This document shows positions 18,515-29,046 of a stretch of 34,170 nt of DNA, one piece after another (within the stretch, counting starts at the first letter, position 1; each line of letters starts with the position of its first letter). This DNA is from an uncultured SAR86 cluster bacterium (lineage in GTDB: Bacteria; Pseudomonadota; Gammaproteobacteria; Magnimaribacterales; D2472): positions 115,896 through 150,065 of the forward strand of contig CABXJR010000001.1 in NCBI GenBank assembly GCA_902512655.1, written 5' to 3'. A model generated the notes under the pieces. The model made no database searches. It had not been told where the DNA came from and saw only the letters and a program-made list of their open reading frames with translations. The position numbers were made by a program, and so were the translations under genes.

Positions 18515-19168
18515 ATGAAATTTTTTTTAATCAAATCTGTACCAATAACAAAATGGAGCTCAGACAAACCATTAAACTTTTCACCCAAGCCATTAACTAT
18601 ATTTATTCTTTGTATTGGTTTAGTCTTATTTGGATTAGGCGAGTCATTGCTTATTACTGCTGCTATTGGGATGAGCCCATGGACAGTTTTGGCTGAAGGT
18701 TTATCAGTAACAACAGGATTAAGTATAGGCAAACTAACCTTTATCATTAGCCTTGGTGTTTTATTATTATGGATACCCCTAAAACAACATGCGGGAATCG
18801 GAACAGTGCTCAATGTGATTATAATTGCTGCAGTAATTGAATGGTCACTACCTTATCTACCTCATCCTGACAATTTTTTAGCCAAAACAATTCAAGCAAT
18901 CATTGGCACTTTAATAGTTGGTCTCGCAAGCGGCATTTATTTAATAGCAAATCTTGGTCCAGGCCCCAGGGATGGACTAATGACAGGCTGTCAGAGACTA
19001 ACAGATCTCCCAATCGCTTGGGTAAGAGTTTTTTTGGAAGTATTAGTCATAAGCATTGGGTGGAGTTTTGGAGGCACAATTGGTATTGGAACAGCAATCT
19101 TCGCATTTGGAGTTGGTCCAGCTGTATCTTTGGGTCTTTACTCTATTGCATCAATATCCAAAAAATAA
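18515..19168 (+). CDS. YczE/YyaS/YitT-like integral membrane protein
   Basis: Polytopic; IGMSPWTVLAEGLSVTTGLSIG and ANLGPGPRDGLMTG motifs of the YczE-like family. Confidence 0.85.
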   Translation: MKFFLIKSVPITKWSSDKPLNFSPKPLTIFILCIGLVLFGLGESLLITAAIGMSPWTVLAEGLSVTTGLSIGKLTFIISLGVLLLWIPLKQHAGIGTVLNVIIIAAVIEWSLPYLPHPDNFLAKTIQAIIGTLIVGLASGIYLIANLGPGPRDGLMTGCQRLTDLPIAWVRVFLEVLVISIGWSFGGTIGIGTAIFAFGVGPAVSLGLYSIASISKK

Positions 19169-19179
19169 TTTTTATATAA

Positions 19180-19205
19180 AAAAGGGTGCTAATAAGCACC
19201 CTTTT
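19180..19205. terminator. Bidirectional rho-independent terminator between convergent genes
   Basis: AAAAGGGTGCT-AATA-AGCACCCTTTT, perfect 11-bp stem, A-tract/T-tract flanks. Confidence 0.92.
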
Positions 19206-19223
19206 AAATTCAAGAGCTAACTC

Positions 19224-21755
19224 TTAGAAATTGTATCCAGCTTTTACATACCAGAAAGCGCCATCGATGCCATAAGGAGAAGTTTCATAATAGATTCCTC
19301 CAAGAACACTTCCAGGAACATCTTCAGCTACAGCTCCAGCCGAGCCATCCATCTTAAGAGCTTCAGTATCAAATAAGTTTTGAACACCGGCTGAAAGATA
19401 GAAATTATCGGTAAGATCAATGCTCACTGATGCATCAACAGTCCACTCAGCATCTGCGTCTGTACCAAACCAATCAGCGTGAACTGCATAGTATTCACCG
19501 TACATATTTGCACGAACGAATGAGCTAACTCTATCACTCCAAGTTTGAGCAATGGTTATAGTCATTCTATCTTCTGGCAGACCTTCTTCTAAGCGCTTAA
19601 CTTTTCCAGCGCCTGTTACTGCGCCAGAGTTTGTAACTTCTGTTTCTGTATGGTTCCATGCAGCACTTATATCTGCGTCAGCTCCCATCAAAACAGTGCT
19701 ATATGTTGCAACTATGTCAAAGCCTGTGGTTTCTGTATCAAAATCATTAGTAAAGTAATTCACTTGACCAATTAGCTCTGGACTAGGAATTCCAGCAGCA
19801 CCCATTGCTGCAACCTGAGCTGCTGTAGGAGCTGCATTACTTGTTAAAGCAACCCTATCTTCAAGCTCAATTACAAAGAAGTCAGCTGTAAGAGAATAAT
19901 CTCCTGAATCATAAACAAGACCAAACGAGGTATTGGTTGCTTCTTCAGGTTTTAACTGTCCAGCACCAAGTTTAAAACCAGGCAATGTTTGAGCCTGTGT
20001 GAGCTCACCCTCAACAAGAGTGGTTTGAGTATTTACTACGTTAACCTGTCCCTGAGTTGGAGCCCTAAAACCAGTACTTGTAGAAGCACGCCATGCTAGA
20101 TTATCAGAAACTTGATATCTTGCGTTTAGTTTAAAGTCATTAGTATCACCAAACGATGAATAGTCTTCGTATCTAAAAGAGCCTCCTAAAAGGAATTCAT
20201 CGCTAACTTGATTTTCTAGATCAAGATATAGTCCGTAACTTCTTCTGGTGAAAGCACCTTGAGAGTCTGGTGAGAAACCAGCAAAACCATGAGAACCAAC
20301 ATTGAATCCTTGCAAGGCGTATTTACCAGCCTTCCAAGAAGCCTCTTCACCTGAAATTACTTCAAATGTTTCTTCTCTCCACTCAAGACCATATGCAACA
20401 GTCATAGAATCAACTTGCCTTGTTAGATCAAAATTGAAAACTTTTTCTAACTCAATGTAAGAGCCAGTGTTAAAATTACGAGGAGTATCAGGACCCATTG
20501 AAGGATTCACAGTATTATTAAGACCAAAGTCAGCTTCATTTCTACCAACTGATCCACTAAGGTCATATGAATGGCCGCTTAAGAAGCCTTCAGTAATATC
20601 ACCCCTTCTTCCAATTGTAAGAGAGGTATCTGTAATATTGCCCAAAAACCTTGGTGTGTATCCACCAGGAGCAACTTGATTCATAATAAAGCAGCTTGTA
20701 TCAGCAGCAATTAAATCTCTTGTTGCATAATCGGATGGATCAATTAATTGAGATGTACCAGTTCCATATGCGCAGTTTCCATCAATATTACCAACTAGCC
20801 TATAGGGATCATCACCAACAGGATTAGTGAAAACCCCATCTCTGCCATCTGGATTACGATAATAAAATCCACCATCCACATCTCTTTCAGAGTAGTTACC
20901 AAACATATAAGACTCTGAACCATCACTATTTGTAACACCTGAGTTCATAAAGAAAGTAACATCATCATCAACTATTGGAGCACCCCAAATTTGACAAGGA
21001 TTTGCAACTGCTGAATTACCAGCAGCAACTAAATCCGCACAATCAGGTCTTTGCACACTTCTTGAAGTGTCATCAGCTTGTCTGATCTGGAAACTTGTTG
21101 TAACAAAGCCATCTTGACCAAGCGGCATACCATACTTACCAGCGATAGTAGTTGTGTTACCGTCTCCTTCTGTGTATTCACCTGTTTTGTATGAAAGACT
21201 TCCACCTTCTGAAATATCATCTAATACAAAGTTAATTACGCCGGCAATAGCATCCGAACCATATTGAGCAGACGCACCGTCTCTTAGGACTTCCACTCTT
21301 TTTAGTGCGATTGCTGGAATAACAGAAACATCTGCACCCTGTGAACCATCATTAACTCCACCACCCTGGAAAGCAATAACCGAAGCATGGTGACGTCTTT
21401 TACCATTAGTAAAAATCAAAGTAGCGTCAGCTGATAAACCTCTTAAATTAGCAGGACGAATCATACTTGCAGCATCACTAATAGGTTGCAAGTGAACATT
21501 TAATGAAGGAACGCTTCCTTGAAGCTGCATAAGTAAGTCGTCTGTACCAGTTTTACTGATATCCTCGGCACTTAATACATCAACTGGAACAGGTGAACTA
21601 GAAACTGATCTAGGTTTACCACGAGTACCAATACTAACAACTTCTTCTACGAATTCGTTATCTTGTGCAAATGAACCAACTGAAAGCATTGAGCTTACAG
21701 CTATAATTGTTGTTAAGGACAGTTTTGTAATAGTCCAAGTATCTTTATTTAACAT
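19224..21755 (-). CDS. TonB-dependent receptor
   Basis: Signal peptide, plug domain (SSPVPVDVLSAEDISKTGTDDLLMQLQGSVPSL...VEVLRDGASAQYGSDAIAGVINFVL), C-terminal aromatic AFWYVKAGYNF; SD AGGGAG. Confidence 0.95.
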   Translation of the reverse strand: MLNKDTWTITKLSLTTIIAVSSMLSVGSFAQDNEFVEEVVSIGTRGKPRSVSSSPVPVDVLSAEDISKTGTDDLLMQLQGSVPSLNVHLQPISDAASMIRPANLRGLSADATLIFTNGKRRHHASVIAFQGGGVNDGSQGADVSVIPAIALKRVEVLRDGASAQYGSDAIAGVINFVLDDISEGGSLSYKTGEYTEGDGNTTTIAGKYGMPLGQDGFVTTSFQIRQADDTSRSVQRPDCADLVAAGNSAVANPCQIWGAPIVDDDVTFFMNSGVTNSDGSESYMFGNYSERDVDGGFYYRNPDGRDGVFTNPVGDDPYRLVGNIDGNCAYGTGTSQLIDPSDYATRDLIAADTSCFIMNQVAPGGYTPRFLGNITDTSLTIGRRGDITEGFLSGHSYDLSGSVGRNEADFGLNNTVNPSMGPDTPRNFNTGSYIELEKVFNFDLTRQVDSMTVAYGLEWREETFEVISGEEASWKAGKYALQGFNVGSHGFAGFSPDSQGAFTRRSYGLYLDLENQVSDEFLLGGSFRYEDYSSFGDTNDFKLNARYQVSDNLAWRASTSTGFRAPTQGQVNVVNTQTTLVEGELTQAQTLPGFKLGAGQLKPEEATNTSFGLVYDSGDYSLTADFFVIELEDRVALTSNAAPTAAQVAAMGAAGIPSPELIGQVNYFTNDFDTETTGFDIVATYSTVLMGADADISAAWNHTETEVTNSGAVTGAGKVKRLEEGLPEDRMTITIAQTWSDRVSSFVRANMYGEYYAVHADWFGTDADAEWTVDASVSIDLTDNFYLSAGVQNLFDTEALKMDGSAGAVAEDVPGSVLGGIYYETSPYGIDGAFWYVKAGYNF

Positions 21756-21876
21756 GTTATCTCCCTAAGAATAGATAAAAATATTTACGTTTAGTGTGTT
21801 TTATACACCAATTTGAAGTTTTTAGCTAATTTGAATTCAAATTATATGTGATTAAACTCTTTAAATATAAGACTTT

Positions 21877-21902
21877 TTAAGGTTGTTGATTAAGGTTGTT
21901 GA
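21877..21902. repeat. Exact tandem duplication of 13-mer TTAAGGTTGTTGA
   Basis: TTAAGGTTGTTGA at 21877-21889 and 21890-21902. Confidence 0.9.
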
Positions 21903-21908
21903 AAAAAT

Positions 21909-24900
21909 TTAACCCTCATCATTTAAATTAATCAGGTCTATATTTCCACCTATAGCAACTGTATTTATAGTAATTACCCTTTCATCCATAAATTGCAAGA
22001 GATAATTAGGTCCGCCAGCCTTAAAGCCAGAACCAGACAAATTTTTCCCACCAAAGGGCTGAGTTTCAACCACAGCTCCGACAATATCTCTATTTATATA
22101 TATATTTCCACTAGATGTTTTTTTTGCAGCATCTAAAGCTTTTGCATCAATTCTTGTATGAATCCCAAAAGTAAGAGCAAAGCCTTTTGCGTTAATCGCT
22201 TCAATACATTCATTTAAAGTGTCTTCAGAAAATGAGGCTATGTGAAGAATGGGTCCAAACTGCTCTTCATCTGGTATTGAGCTTAATTCAAGCTCAATTA
22301 AAGTGGGTGCATGCCAAGAACCATCAATAGGAATGTCTTCTGTTGAAACTTGAAAAATATTATGGCCATCTGCATTCATTTTAGAAATATAGTTCTGGAG
22401 TTTTTTAAGAGCATTAGCAGTAATAATTGGTCCCACATCAACTCCCGGATCACTAGGAATACCAACTGTGAGATCATTCATCGCTCCTTTTAACATTGAC
22501 AGGAGTTCTGGATAAATTTCTTGATCAACTAAAAGTAATCTTAAAGCTGAACATCTTTGACCTGCTGAATTAAATGCTGAACGAATAATATCATCACATG
22601 CCCTTTCTAATAATGCGCTCGAATCAACAACCATTGTGTTTAAACCGCCAGTTTCAGCGATTAATGGAATAATTTTTCCAGGTTTAGATGATAAACTTTT
22701 ATGTATCATTTTTGCTGTTTGAAGAGAACCAGTAAACGCAACTAAGTCTATGGTCTTATTTGAAATAATAGCCTGTCCCAAGTCACCGTCACCAAGAAAT
22801 AAATGAAGTGAATCTTCCGGCAAACCTTTTTCAAAAAATAAATTAATAGCCTCAAAAGCAATAATGGGAGTATGTTCAGAAGGCTTAGAAATAATTGTGT
22901 TTCCGCCAGCCAAGGCGGCTGCGATTTGTCCAATTGTAATTGCAAGAGGAAAATTCCACGGACTAATACACAAAACAATCCCTTTTGGGCCATACTCCAA
23001 TATATTATCCTCTCCAGTGGGGCCTTTTTGAGAGATAGGCTTTAAATTAAGTGCTTGTTGAGCATAATATCTAAGAAAATCAACTGCCTCTCTGATTTCA
23101 TCTAGTGAGTCTTCAAGAGTTTTACCAGCTTCATGCATTAGCAAGTAGACGAATTTAGCTTGCTGATCTTCAAGCATGTCTGCTACAGAAATTAAGATTT
23201 CGTTTTTAGACTCAGTCGAGCAATTAGCCCATTCTTCTGAAGGATAGATAATTTTTTCATTAATGGATTCAAGATCACAGGTTTCTATGATGCCAATAGT
23301 CTTTTTGTTACATTTAGAAATTATCTCAATAGGAGAATTTTTTAGAGTTTCGTGCATTGATCTAGAATAGGCATGAAAGCTTATTTTAGAAAATTGATTT
23401 ACCTTTTTCATGAGGGCTTGAATGGAATCCTGCTCATTTAAATCAAATCCATCAGAGTTAATTCGTGGTAGGTATAAATTTCTTGGCAGCTCTAAATTAG
23501 ATATATTTAGATGATCGATCTTATCTTTAATTACCTCTGCTGGATTTTGGGCTAGATCACTCTCAGGAATATTGTTATTCAAGTACTTGTTTATAAATGA
23601 GCTATTAGCCCCATTTTCTAGAAGCCTTCTAACCAAATAAGGCAATAACTCTTTGTGACGACCTATTGGACAATAGATGGTTGTATCTGGAAATTGCTCA
23701 TAGGATGACTGGCAAGCTGAATATAACAATTCCCCCATTCCATATAGCCTCTGGAATTCTATCTTGTTGTTGCTGCCTTCACTAAGACTCATAATTGAAG
23801 CGATTGAGTGAGCATTATGAGTTGCAAAACTAACATCTAAGTTGTCACATTCTAGGAGCCTTTTTGCCGTTACAAGGTAATTGAGATCAGTAAGGTGTTT
23901 ATTTGTAAAAACAGGGTAACCCTTAAGCCCTTTTACTTGGGCGTTCTTAATCTCATAATCCCAATAGGCTCCCTTTACAAGTCGTACATGCATCTTATCT
24001 CTTTCTTTAGATAAATTATCAAGCCAATCAACAACGGCAAGCGATCTTTTTCCATAAGCCTGAACTGCCAACCCAAGACCAGGCCATGATTTGATTGCAG
24101 GATCCAAAGCAATATTTTCAATCAATTCCAAGCTTAAAGATAAGCGATCTTGTTCTTCTGCATCAATTGTTACAGCCACATCCTTTCTTGCGGCTTCAAC
24201 AACAAGATCCTTAAGTCTTGGAAGTAAAAATTTATTTACATTGTTAATATGAAGAGTGTCATATTTTGAATATAGCGCAGATAACTTAATAGAAATTCCA
24301 TTATTTAAACCTGCTGCAAGATTTATCTCAGATATTAAATGAATAGATTCCATGTAAGACTCAAAATACTGAGTTGATTGACCTTGATTTCGGGAGGCCT
24401 CTCCAAGCATGTCAAAAGAGCATGGGTGCGTCTTTAACCAGTCTGAATCCCTCAACTCTCTAATACTTTCTGCACATACAAACTCTTTGCTTAAAACTTG
24501 CATTGCTACCTGCACAGCCTCTCTAATAGAAGATTCTCCAATTTTCTTACCAAGTGCAATCAACCAATTATTACTAGCATGATTAGACGCCCGAAGAAAT
24601 TCTTTGGAAAATGCAAGCCCCCAAGTTGCAGAATTGACCAAAAAACTCTCTGCTTTCCCTAGATGCTCAGACCACTTAGCAGAAGTTAGCTTTTCATTAA
24701 TCAAAGCATCTCTGGTTGGGTTGTCAGGTATGCGCATTAATGATTCAGCTAGGCACATCAGAGCGATTCCTTCAGAATTAGATAATCCATATTGCTCCAT
24801 AAAAGCATCTAATTTTGTGCGTTTATTTTTATTAGTTCGACAATATTTGATTATTGATTGAGTATTCTGGGCTATTTCTGGATCATCTAAAAAATATGAT

Positions 24901-24965
24901 TCTCCTAGCAAAAACTTTGCCAATTCTTGCTCATCGACAAACTTAGCTTCACTGCTTAAAAACAT
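21909..24965 (-). CDS. putA: Bifunctional proline dehydrogenase / delta-1-pyrroline-5-carboxylate dehydrogenase
   Basis: ProDH motifs (DAEEQDRLSLSLELIE, RLVKGAYWDYEIK) and ALDH motifs (SPWNFPLAITIGQIAAALAGGN, AETGGLNTMVVD, SAGQRCSALRLL, QPFGGKNLSGSGFKAGG). Confidence 0.96.
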   Translation of the reverse strand: MFLSSEAKFVDEQELAKFLLGESYFLDDPEIAQNTQSIIKYCRTNKNKRTKLDAFMEQYGLSNSEGIALMCLAESLMRIPDNPTRDALINEKLTSAKWSEHLGKAESFLVNSATWGLAFSKEFLRASNHASNNWLIALGKKIGESSIREAVQVAMQVLSKEFVCAESIRELRDSDWLKTHPCSFDMLGEASRNQGQSTQYFESYMESIHLISEINLAAGLNNGISIKLSALYSKYDTLHINNVNKFLLPRLKDLVVEAARKDVAVTIDAEEQDRLSLSLELIENIALDPAIKSWPGLGLAVQAYGKRSLAVVDWLDNLSKERDKMHVRLVKGAYWDYEIKNAQVKGLKGYPVFTNKHLTDLNYLVTAKRLLECDNLDVSFATHNAHSIASIMSLSEGSNNKIEFQRLYGMGELLYSACQSSYEQFPDTTIYCPIGRHKELLPYLVRRLLENGANSSFINKYLNNNIPESDLAQNPAEVIKDKIDHLNISNLELPRNLYLPRINSDGFDLNEQDSIQALMKKVNQFSKISFHAYSRSMHETLKNSPIEIISKCNKKTIGIIETCDLESINEKIIYPSEEWANCSTESKNEILISVADMLEDQQAKFVYLLMHEAGKTLEDSLDEIREAVDFLRYYAQQALNLKPISQKGPTGEDNILEYGPKGIVLCISPWNFPLAITIGQIAAALAGGNTIISKPSEHTPIIAFEAINLFFEKGLPEDSLHLFLGDGDLGQAIISNKTIDLVAFTGSLQTAKMIHKSLSSKPGKIIPLIAETGGLNTMVVDSSALLERACDDIIRSAFNSAGQRCSALRLLLVDQEIYPELLSMLKGAMNDLTVGIPSDPGVDVGPIITANALKKLQNYISKMNADGHNIFQVSTEDIPIDGSWHAPTLIELELSSIPDEEQFGPILHIASFSEDTLNECIEAINAKGFALTFGIHTRIDAKALDAAKKTSSGNIYINRDIVGAVVETQPFGGKNLSGSGFKAGGPNYLLQFMDERVITINTVAIGGNIDLINLNDEG

Positions 24966-25048
24966 AAATTTATCTTAGTCAGTTTCTATTGTGATAAGCA
25001 AGAAAAGCACTAAAACATTTCAGAACTTTTATATGTATAACGAAATAG

Positions 25049-26137
25049 TTAGGAGGCAACTTTTTGCCAAACAAAGAACTTTGTGGCTATAAAAAAGCTG
25101 AAGAATATCCAAAATACAATGCCCAGAAAATTAAAATTAATAGCAAACAATGCCGCACCATCGTTTGAAATATTTCGCATTGTTGAAGCTATAACACTCA
25201 ATGGTAATCCACTAGCTACGGGTTGAATGAATGAAGGCAAGGAGGAAATTGGGAAGAAAATACCAGATAAAATTAATTGTGGAAAAGTAAACAATAATAC
25301 CAATGGGCGAATTGATTCCTGTGTTTTAGCAAGACTACCAAGAAAAAATCCTACACATAAAAATATAAATGCACCAAATAAAATTACGCCATATAGTGGT
25401 AAGAGTCCTCCAATGATATTAATCTTTAAAAGTCCAATTGCTAGACCTAAAATAACTGAAAGTTGGATTAAGATAATAAACATGCGTGCTAGAACAATCG
25501 AGATAATAAAATCTTTAGGTTGAATTGGCGTAACAAACAATCTTTTAAGAATACCCCTTCTGCGATACTCCACAATATTGAATCCACTCCCAGCGATGCA
25601 AAGATTCATCAGCATGTATGCCAAAATTCCAGGTAATAAAAAATCAATATATCTTTGTGGTCTAGATTTAACATCTTCAAGTTGAAGAGAAAACATAGGC
25701 TCAATATTTCTTATGTCCCGCTCAATAGAAAGGAGAGTTGCTTTAAGAGAATCTTTAATTGCATCCACTTGCCTCACTTGAGATGCATCAAGCAACAATC
25801 TTAATTTTCCAGGATTTGGGAATTGGTTAAATGTTTCAGGAATAATAATTACAGCCGTCTGATCTGCAGAAATTAACTCCTCTTTTAGCTCTGATTCAGA
25901 ACCCTCTTTAACCAGAAAAGTTTTTTCTTTTTTCACAAGTTCAACAAACTTAAATGAAAGCGCATCTAGAGACTGGTTAACTAAACCTAATTTTGTGGGG
26001 TTAGGTTCCCCGCCAGAAAATAAAAAAATACATGTAAAGATCAATGGAAAGAGTAAACTGAAGAAGAGTGACTGTCGATCTCTATAAAAGATCTTAATAA
26101 AGATAGAGGCTAGATGAATTTGAGGCTTGGTTAACAT
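25049..26137 (-). CDS. ABC-2 type transporter permease
   Basis: N-terminal TM, large extracytoplasmic loop, C-terminal polytopic block with EYRRRGILKRLFVTPIQPKDFI. Confidence 0.9.
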   Translation of the reverse strand: MLTKPQIHLASIFIKIFYRDRQSLFFSLLFPLIFTCIFLFSGGEPNPTKLGLVNQSLDALSFKFVELVKKEKTFLVKEGSESELKEELISADQTAVIIIPETFNQFPNPGKLRLLLDASQVRQVDAIKDSLKATLLSIERDIRNIEPMFSLQLEDVKSRPQRYIDFLLPGILAYMLMNLCIAGSGFNIVEYRRRGILKRLFVTPIQPKDFIISIVLARMFIILIQLSVILGLAIGLLKINIIGGLLPLYGVILFGAFIFLCVGFFLGSLAKTQESIRPLVLLFTFPQLILSGIFFPISSLPSFIQPVASGLPLSVIASTMRNISNDGAALFAINFNFLGIVFWIFFSFFIATKFFVWQKVAS

Positions 26138-26140
26138 AGT

Positions 26141-26905
26141 TTAATCTCTTAACCCATGGCCTGTTAGAACTAAAAATACATCCTCAATATTTCCATGGAT
26201 TGGCGTTTCATTTGGCTCGGGAGCATAATCTAAGATAAGTTGTTGCGGCGTATCTTGAGCAATAATTGAACCTTTGTCCATGATGGCAATTCTGTCACAA
26301 AGGTATTCTGCTTCTTCCATATTGTGGGTAGTTAATACAATAGTCATGCCCTCCTCATTTAAATCTTTGGCTAAATTCCATAGATTTCTTTTTGCCTGAG
26401 GATCTAGCCCGGTAGTTGGCTCATCAAGAAATAAAATTTTTGGATTGTTTACCAAAGCACATGCAATTGAAAATCTTTGCTTTTGGCCACCAGATAGATC
26501 ATCGGGGAAAGCATTGATCTTATTTTCTAAATCAACCTTAGCTAATATGAACCTTGGATCAATCGATTTTGAATACAAGTTAGCAAAAAGAATTAATAAT
26601 TCAGATAAATTCAATCTATCAAAATACTCATTTGATTGAAGTTGAACGCCAATAATTTTTTTTACTTCATATGGATGCTTTGTAACATCAACGCCATCAA
26701 TAAATACATTGCCCTTATCAATACTCGTAAGGCCTTCAAGCATTTCCAGGGTTGTTGTTTTTCCAGCACCGTTAGGACCTAGCAAGCCAAAAATTTCTTT
26801 TGGTTGGATGTTTAAACTAATTTTATTAACAGCAGCAAAAGTTTTCGCTGGATTGTCAGGACTGGGATAGTGTTTTTCTAGGTTGACTGCTTTAATAATT
26901 CCCAT
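26141..26905 (-). CDS. ABC transporter ATP-binding protein
   Basis: Walker A GPNGAGKTTT, signature LSGGQKQR, Walker B ILFLDEPTTGLDP. Confidence 0.95.
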   Translation of the reverse strand: MGIIKAVNLEKHYPSPDNPAKTFAAVNKISLNIQPKEIFGLLGPNGAGKTTTLEMLEGLTSIDKGNVFIDGVDVTKHPYEVKKIIGVQLQSNEYFDRLNLSELLILFANLYSKSIDPRFILAKVDLENKINAFPDDLSGGQKQRFSIACALVNNPKILFLDEPTTGLDPQAKRNLWNLAKDLNEEGMTIVLTTHNMEEAEYLCDRIAIMDKGSIIAQDTPQQLILDYAPEPNETPIHGNIEDVFLVLTGHGLRD

Positions 26906-26923
26906 TGGGTTCTTTCTTTTAAA

Positions 26924-28951
26924 TTATTTAATTAAAGCCACATCTTCTGGCTTTAGTAATTTGCTATCTAAATTATCTAATAGTGGTTTTAAATTTTTAG
27001 CATATGGCTTCCACCTATCCATACCCTTTTTGTTAATTGGTTGTCTGACTTGCTCTGAACTTGCGGTCCGAACTGATCTATCAGTTTCATGGAATGAGAT
27101 GCATTGCTCCTCAAAAGGTAACTCAAGATAATCAAGGATTCTTCTAACCTGTCCATCAAGATCCTCAATTACATCCTCGTTATTTACTCTCAAAATTTTA
27201 TTAGGTAAGACCTTGTCCCAATGATCCATAAGCCTTACATAACTATTGTAATAACTACCTGCCTCTTCAAGACCATATGTAAATTCTTGCCCTTGTGCAA
27301 ATAGTTGCTTGAACATACTGAAACAGCAATCCAATGGATATCGTCTTGCATCAATAATTTTTGCATTTGGCATGATTAAATGAATTAATCCAATATGCCT
27401 AAAATTGTTAGGCATCTTATCAGTATACATAGGCGCATCTTTCCTGTGCATTCGAGTATCTTCAATAAATTTTTTACCAAACTCCTCTCTTTGTTTAAGC
27501 GTCAATGACTTCATGCTTTTAGGATAATTACCCAACTTGCCGTATACATCATCTCCACGAAGACTTTGTGCTATAGACAAAATATTAGGAAGCTCTAGAG
27601 TTCCATCAATCATTGAATGGGAAGCCAGAATTTGCTCTATAAGGGTTGAGCCGGCCCTAGGTAAACCTAAAATAAATATGGGATCTTTTGTTGTATGCCC
27701 TCCATCGCCCAGATCTATAAAAAACTCTTCATCACAAACATCTATCTGTGCTTGAAGTTCTGCATCCATTCTTTCAATGGAGTACTTGCTTTGATCATTT
27801 TTAATTTTATTACCTTGTTGTAAATTGAAAAAAGCTTCATCAAACTCACCTATGACTTCACAGCCCTGAGCAAGAGCAAAATGAAAGTACGCTTTTTCTC
27901 TTAATGATAAGTCAACCCTCTTTACCTGCTCTCGCATACTGTTTAACTCATTGGGGTTGAAAGAGTATGTTTTTAAGTTTGCCAATGAGAAGTATGCTTC
28001 ACCATGATCAGACTTAATTTGATATGCAGATTGATAGCTTTTGATAGCTTGATCTGTATCTCCAAGAGTTTTTTGCGCATGTCCTTTTGAGGTATGTGTA
28101 CTAAAGTTATATGGATTGTTACTTAGAATGCTATCAAACATTTTGATTGCTTGGGCATGATCGCCGTTTTGCATCATTTCACTAGCTTTTTGTGCTTGAT
28201 AGACAGGGTTATCTGGGTATTGATCACAAAGAATGTTAACTTGCTCCATGGTTTTCGCAAATTTTTGTTTTTTTCTTAGAATTCCAGCATATTGCATCCT
28301 AAGATCTCCATCCTTAGGCTTGAATTCAACCGCCTTTTCTAGCAAAAATTCTGCGTCATCAAAATAGCCCAACCGATTGGCAATTTCAGACAAAAGTGAC
28401 ATGGCATATGTATGCGTTGGGTTCTTTTGTAGAAAAGCTCTACACTGCCTTTCAGCCAACCCCAATCTACCTTCATTAAGTATCTGATCAATATACAATA
28501 ATGCTGGCGGGAGTGATTCCAATTTTTTAATTTGCTGTTGAGCATGATCGGCAGCAGGTTGATTCTTATTTTTAACAAAATATTGGTAAAGCATATTCCA
28601 TGATGCGAGTAATGCTGGATTAAGTTCACATGCTTGTCTGTAATTAATGATGGCCTTCTCATCATTCCCCATGTCTCTATTTATGTGCCCAAGCTCTTGA
28701 TAAGCACGACCCATGTCAGGAGCATTTAAGAGTAAGTTTTCAATGTATTTTTGTGAGTCATCAAATTTTTTCAGATATCTGGATGAGACAGAAGCTAAAT
28801 ATAAAGCATCAATGTTATTGGGATGATCCCTAAGAATAATTTCAAAAAGCATGAGGGCATCTTCAAATCTATTTTCTTTTACAGCTTGAGTGGCCTCACT
28901 CAAATCTACTGATAAAGTTGGATCGTTAGTATTAGATTTATCTTCTTTCAT
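26924..28951 (-). CDS. TPR-repeat sulfotransferase
   Basis: Multiple TPRs in N-terminal two thirds; PAPS-loop-like PIFILGLPRAGSTLIEQILASH and C-terminal sulfotransferase-like region. Confidence 0.9.
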   Translation of the reverse strand: MKEDKSNTNDPTLSVDLSEATQAVKENRFEDALMLFEIILRDHPNNIDALYLASVSSRYLKKFDDSQKYIENLLLNAPDMGRAYQELGHINRDMGNDEKAIINYRQACELNPALLASWNMLYQYFVKNKNQPAADHAQQQIKKLESLPPALLYIDQILNEGRLGLAERQCRAFLQKNPTHTYAMSLLSEIANRLGYFDDAEFLLEKAVEFKPKDGDLRMQYAGILRKKQKFAKTMEQVNILCDQYPDNPVYQAQKASEMMQNGDHAQAIKMFDSILSNNPYNFSTHTSKGHAQKTLGDTDQAIKSYQSAYQIKSDHGEAYFSLANLKTYSFNPNELNSMREQVKRVDLSLREKAYFHFALAQGCEVIGEFDEAFFNLQQGNKIKNDQSKYSIERMDAELQAQIDVCDEEFFIDLGDGGHTTKDPIFILGLPRAGSTLIEQILASHSMIDGTLELPNILSIAQSLRGDDVYGKLGNYPKSMKSLTLKQREEFGKKFIEDTRMHRKDAPMYTDKMPNNFRHIGLIHLIMPNAKIIDARRYPLDCCFSMFKQLFAQGQEFTYGLEEAGSYYNSYVRLMDHWDKVLPNKILRVNNEDVIEDLDGQVRRILDYLELPFEEQCISFHETDRSVRTASSEQVRQPINKKGMDRWKPYAKNLKPLLDNLDSKLLKPEDVALIK

Positions 28952-29002
28952 TTTTTACATAATTTTAACAAAGAAAAATGAGTTATATTTCTCATGAAAT
29001 TA

Positions 29003-29028
29003 AAAAAGGGAGCATTAGCTCCCTTTTT
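29003..29028. terminator. Rho-independent terminator downstream of TonB-dependent receptor
   Basis: AAAAAGGGAGC-ATTA-GCTCCCTTTTT, perfect 11-bp stem. Confidence 0.9.
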
Positions 29029-29046
29029 ACTTTATATAAACTAAAA

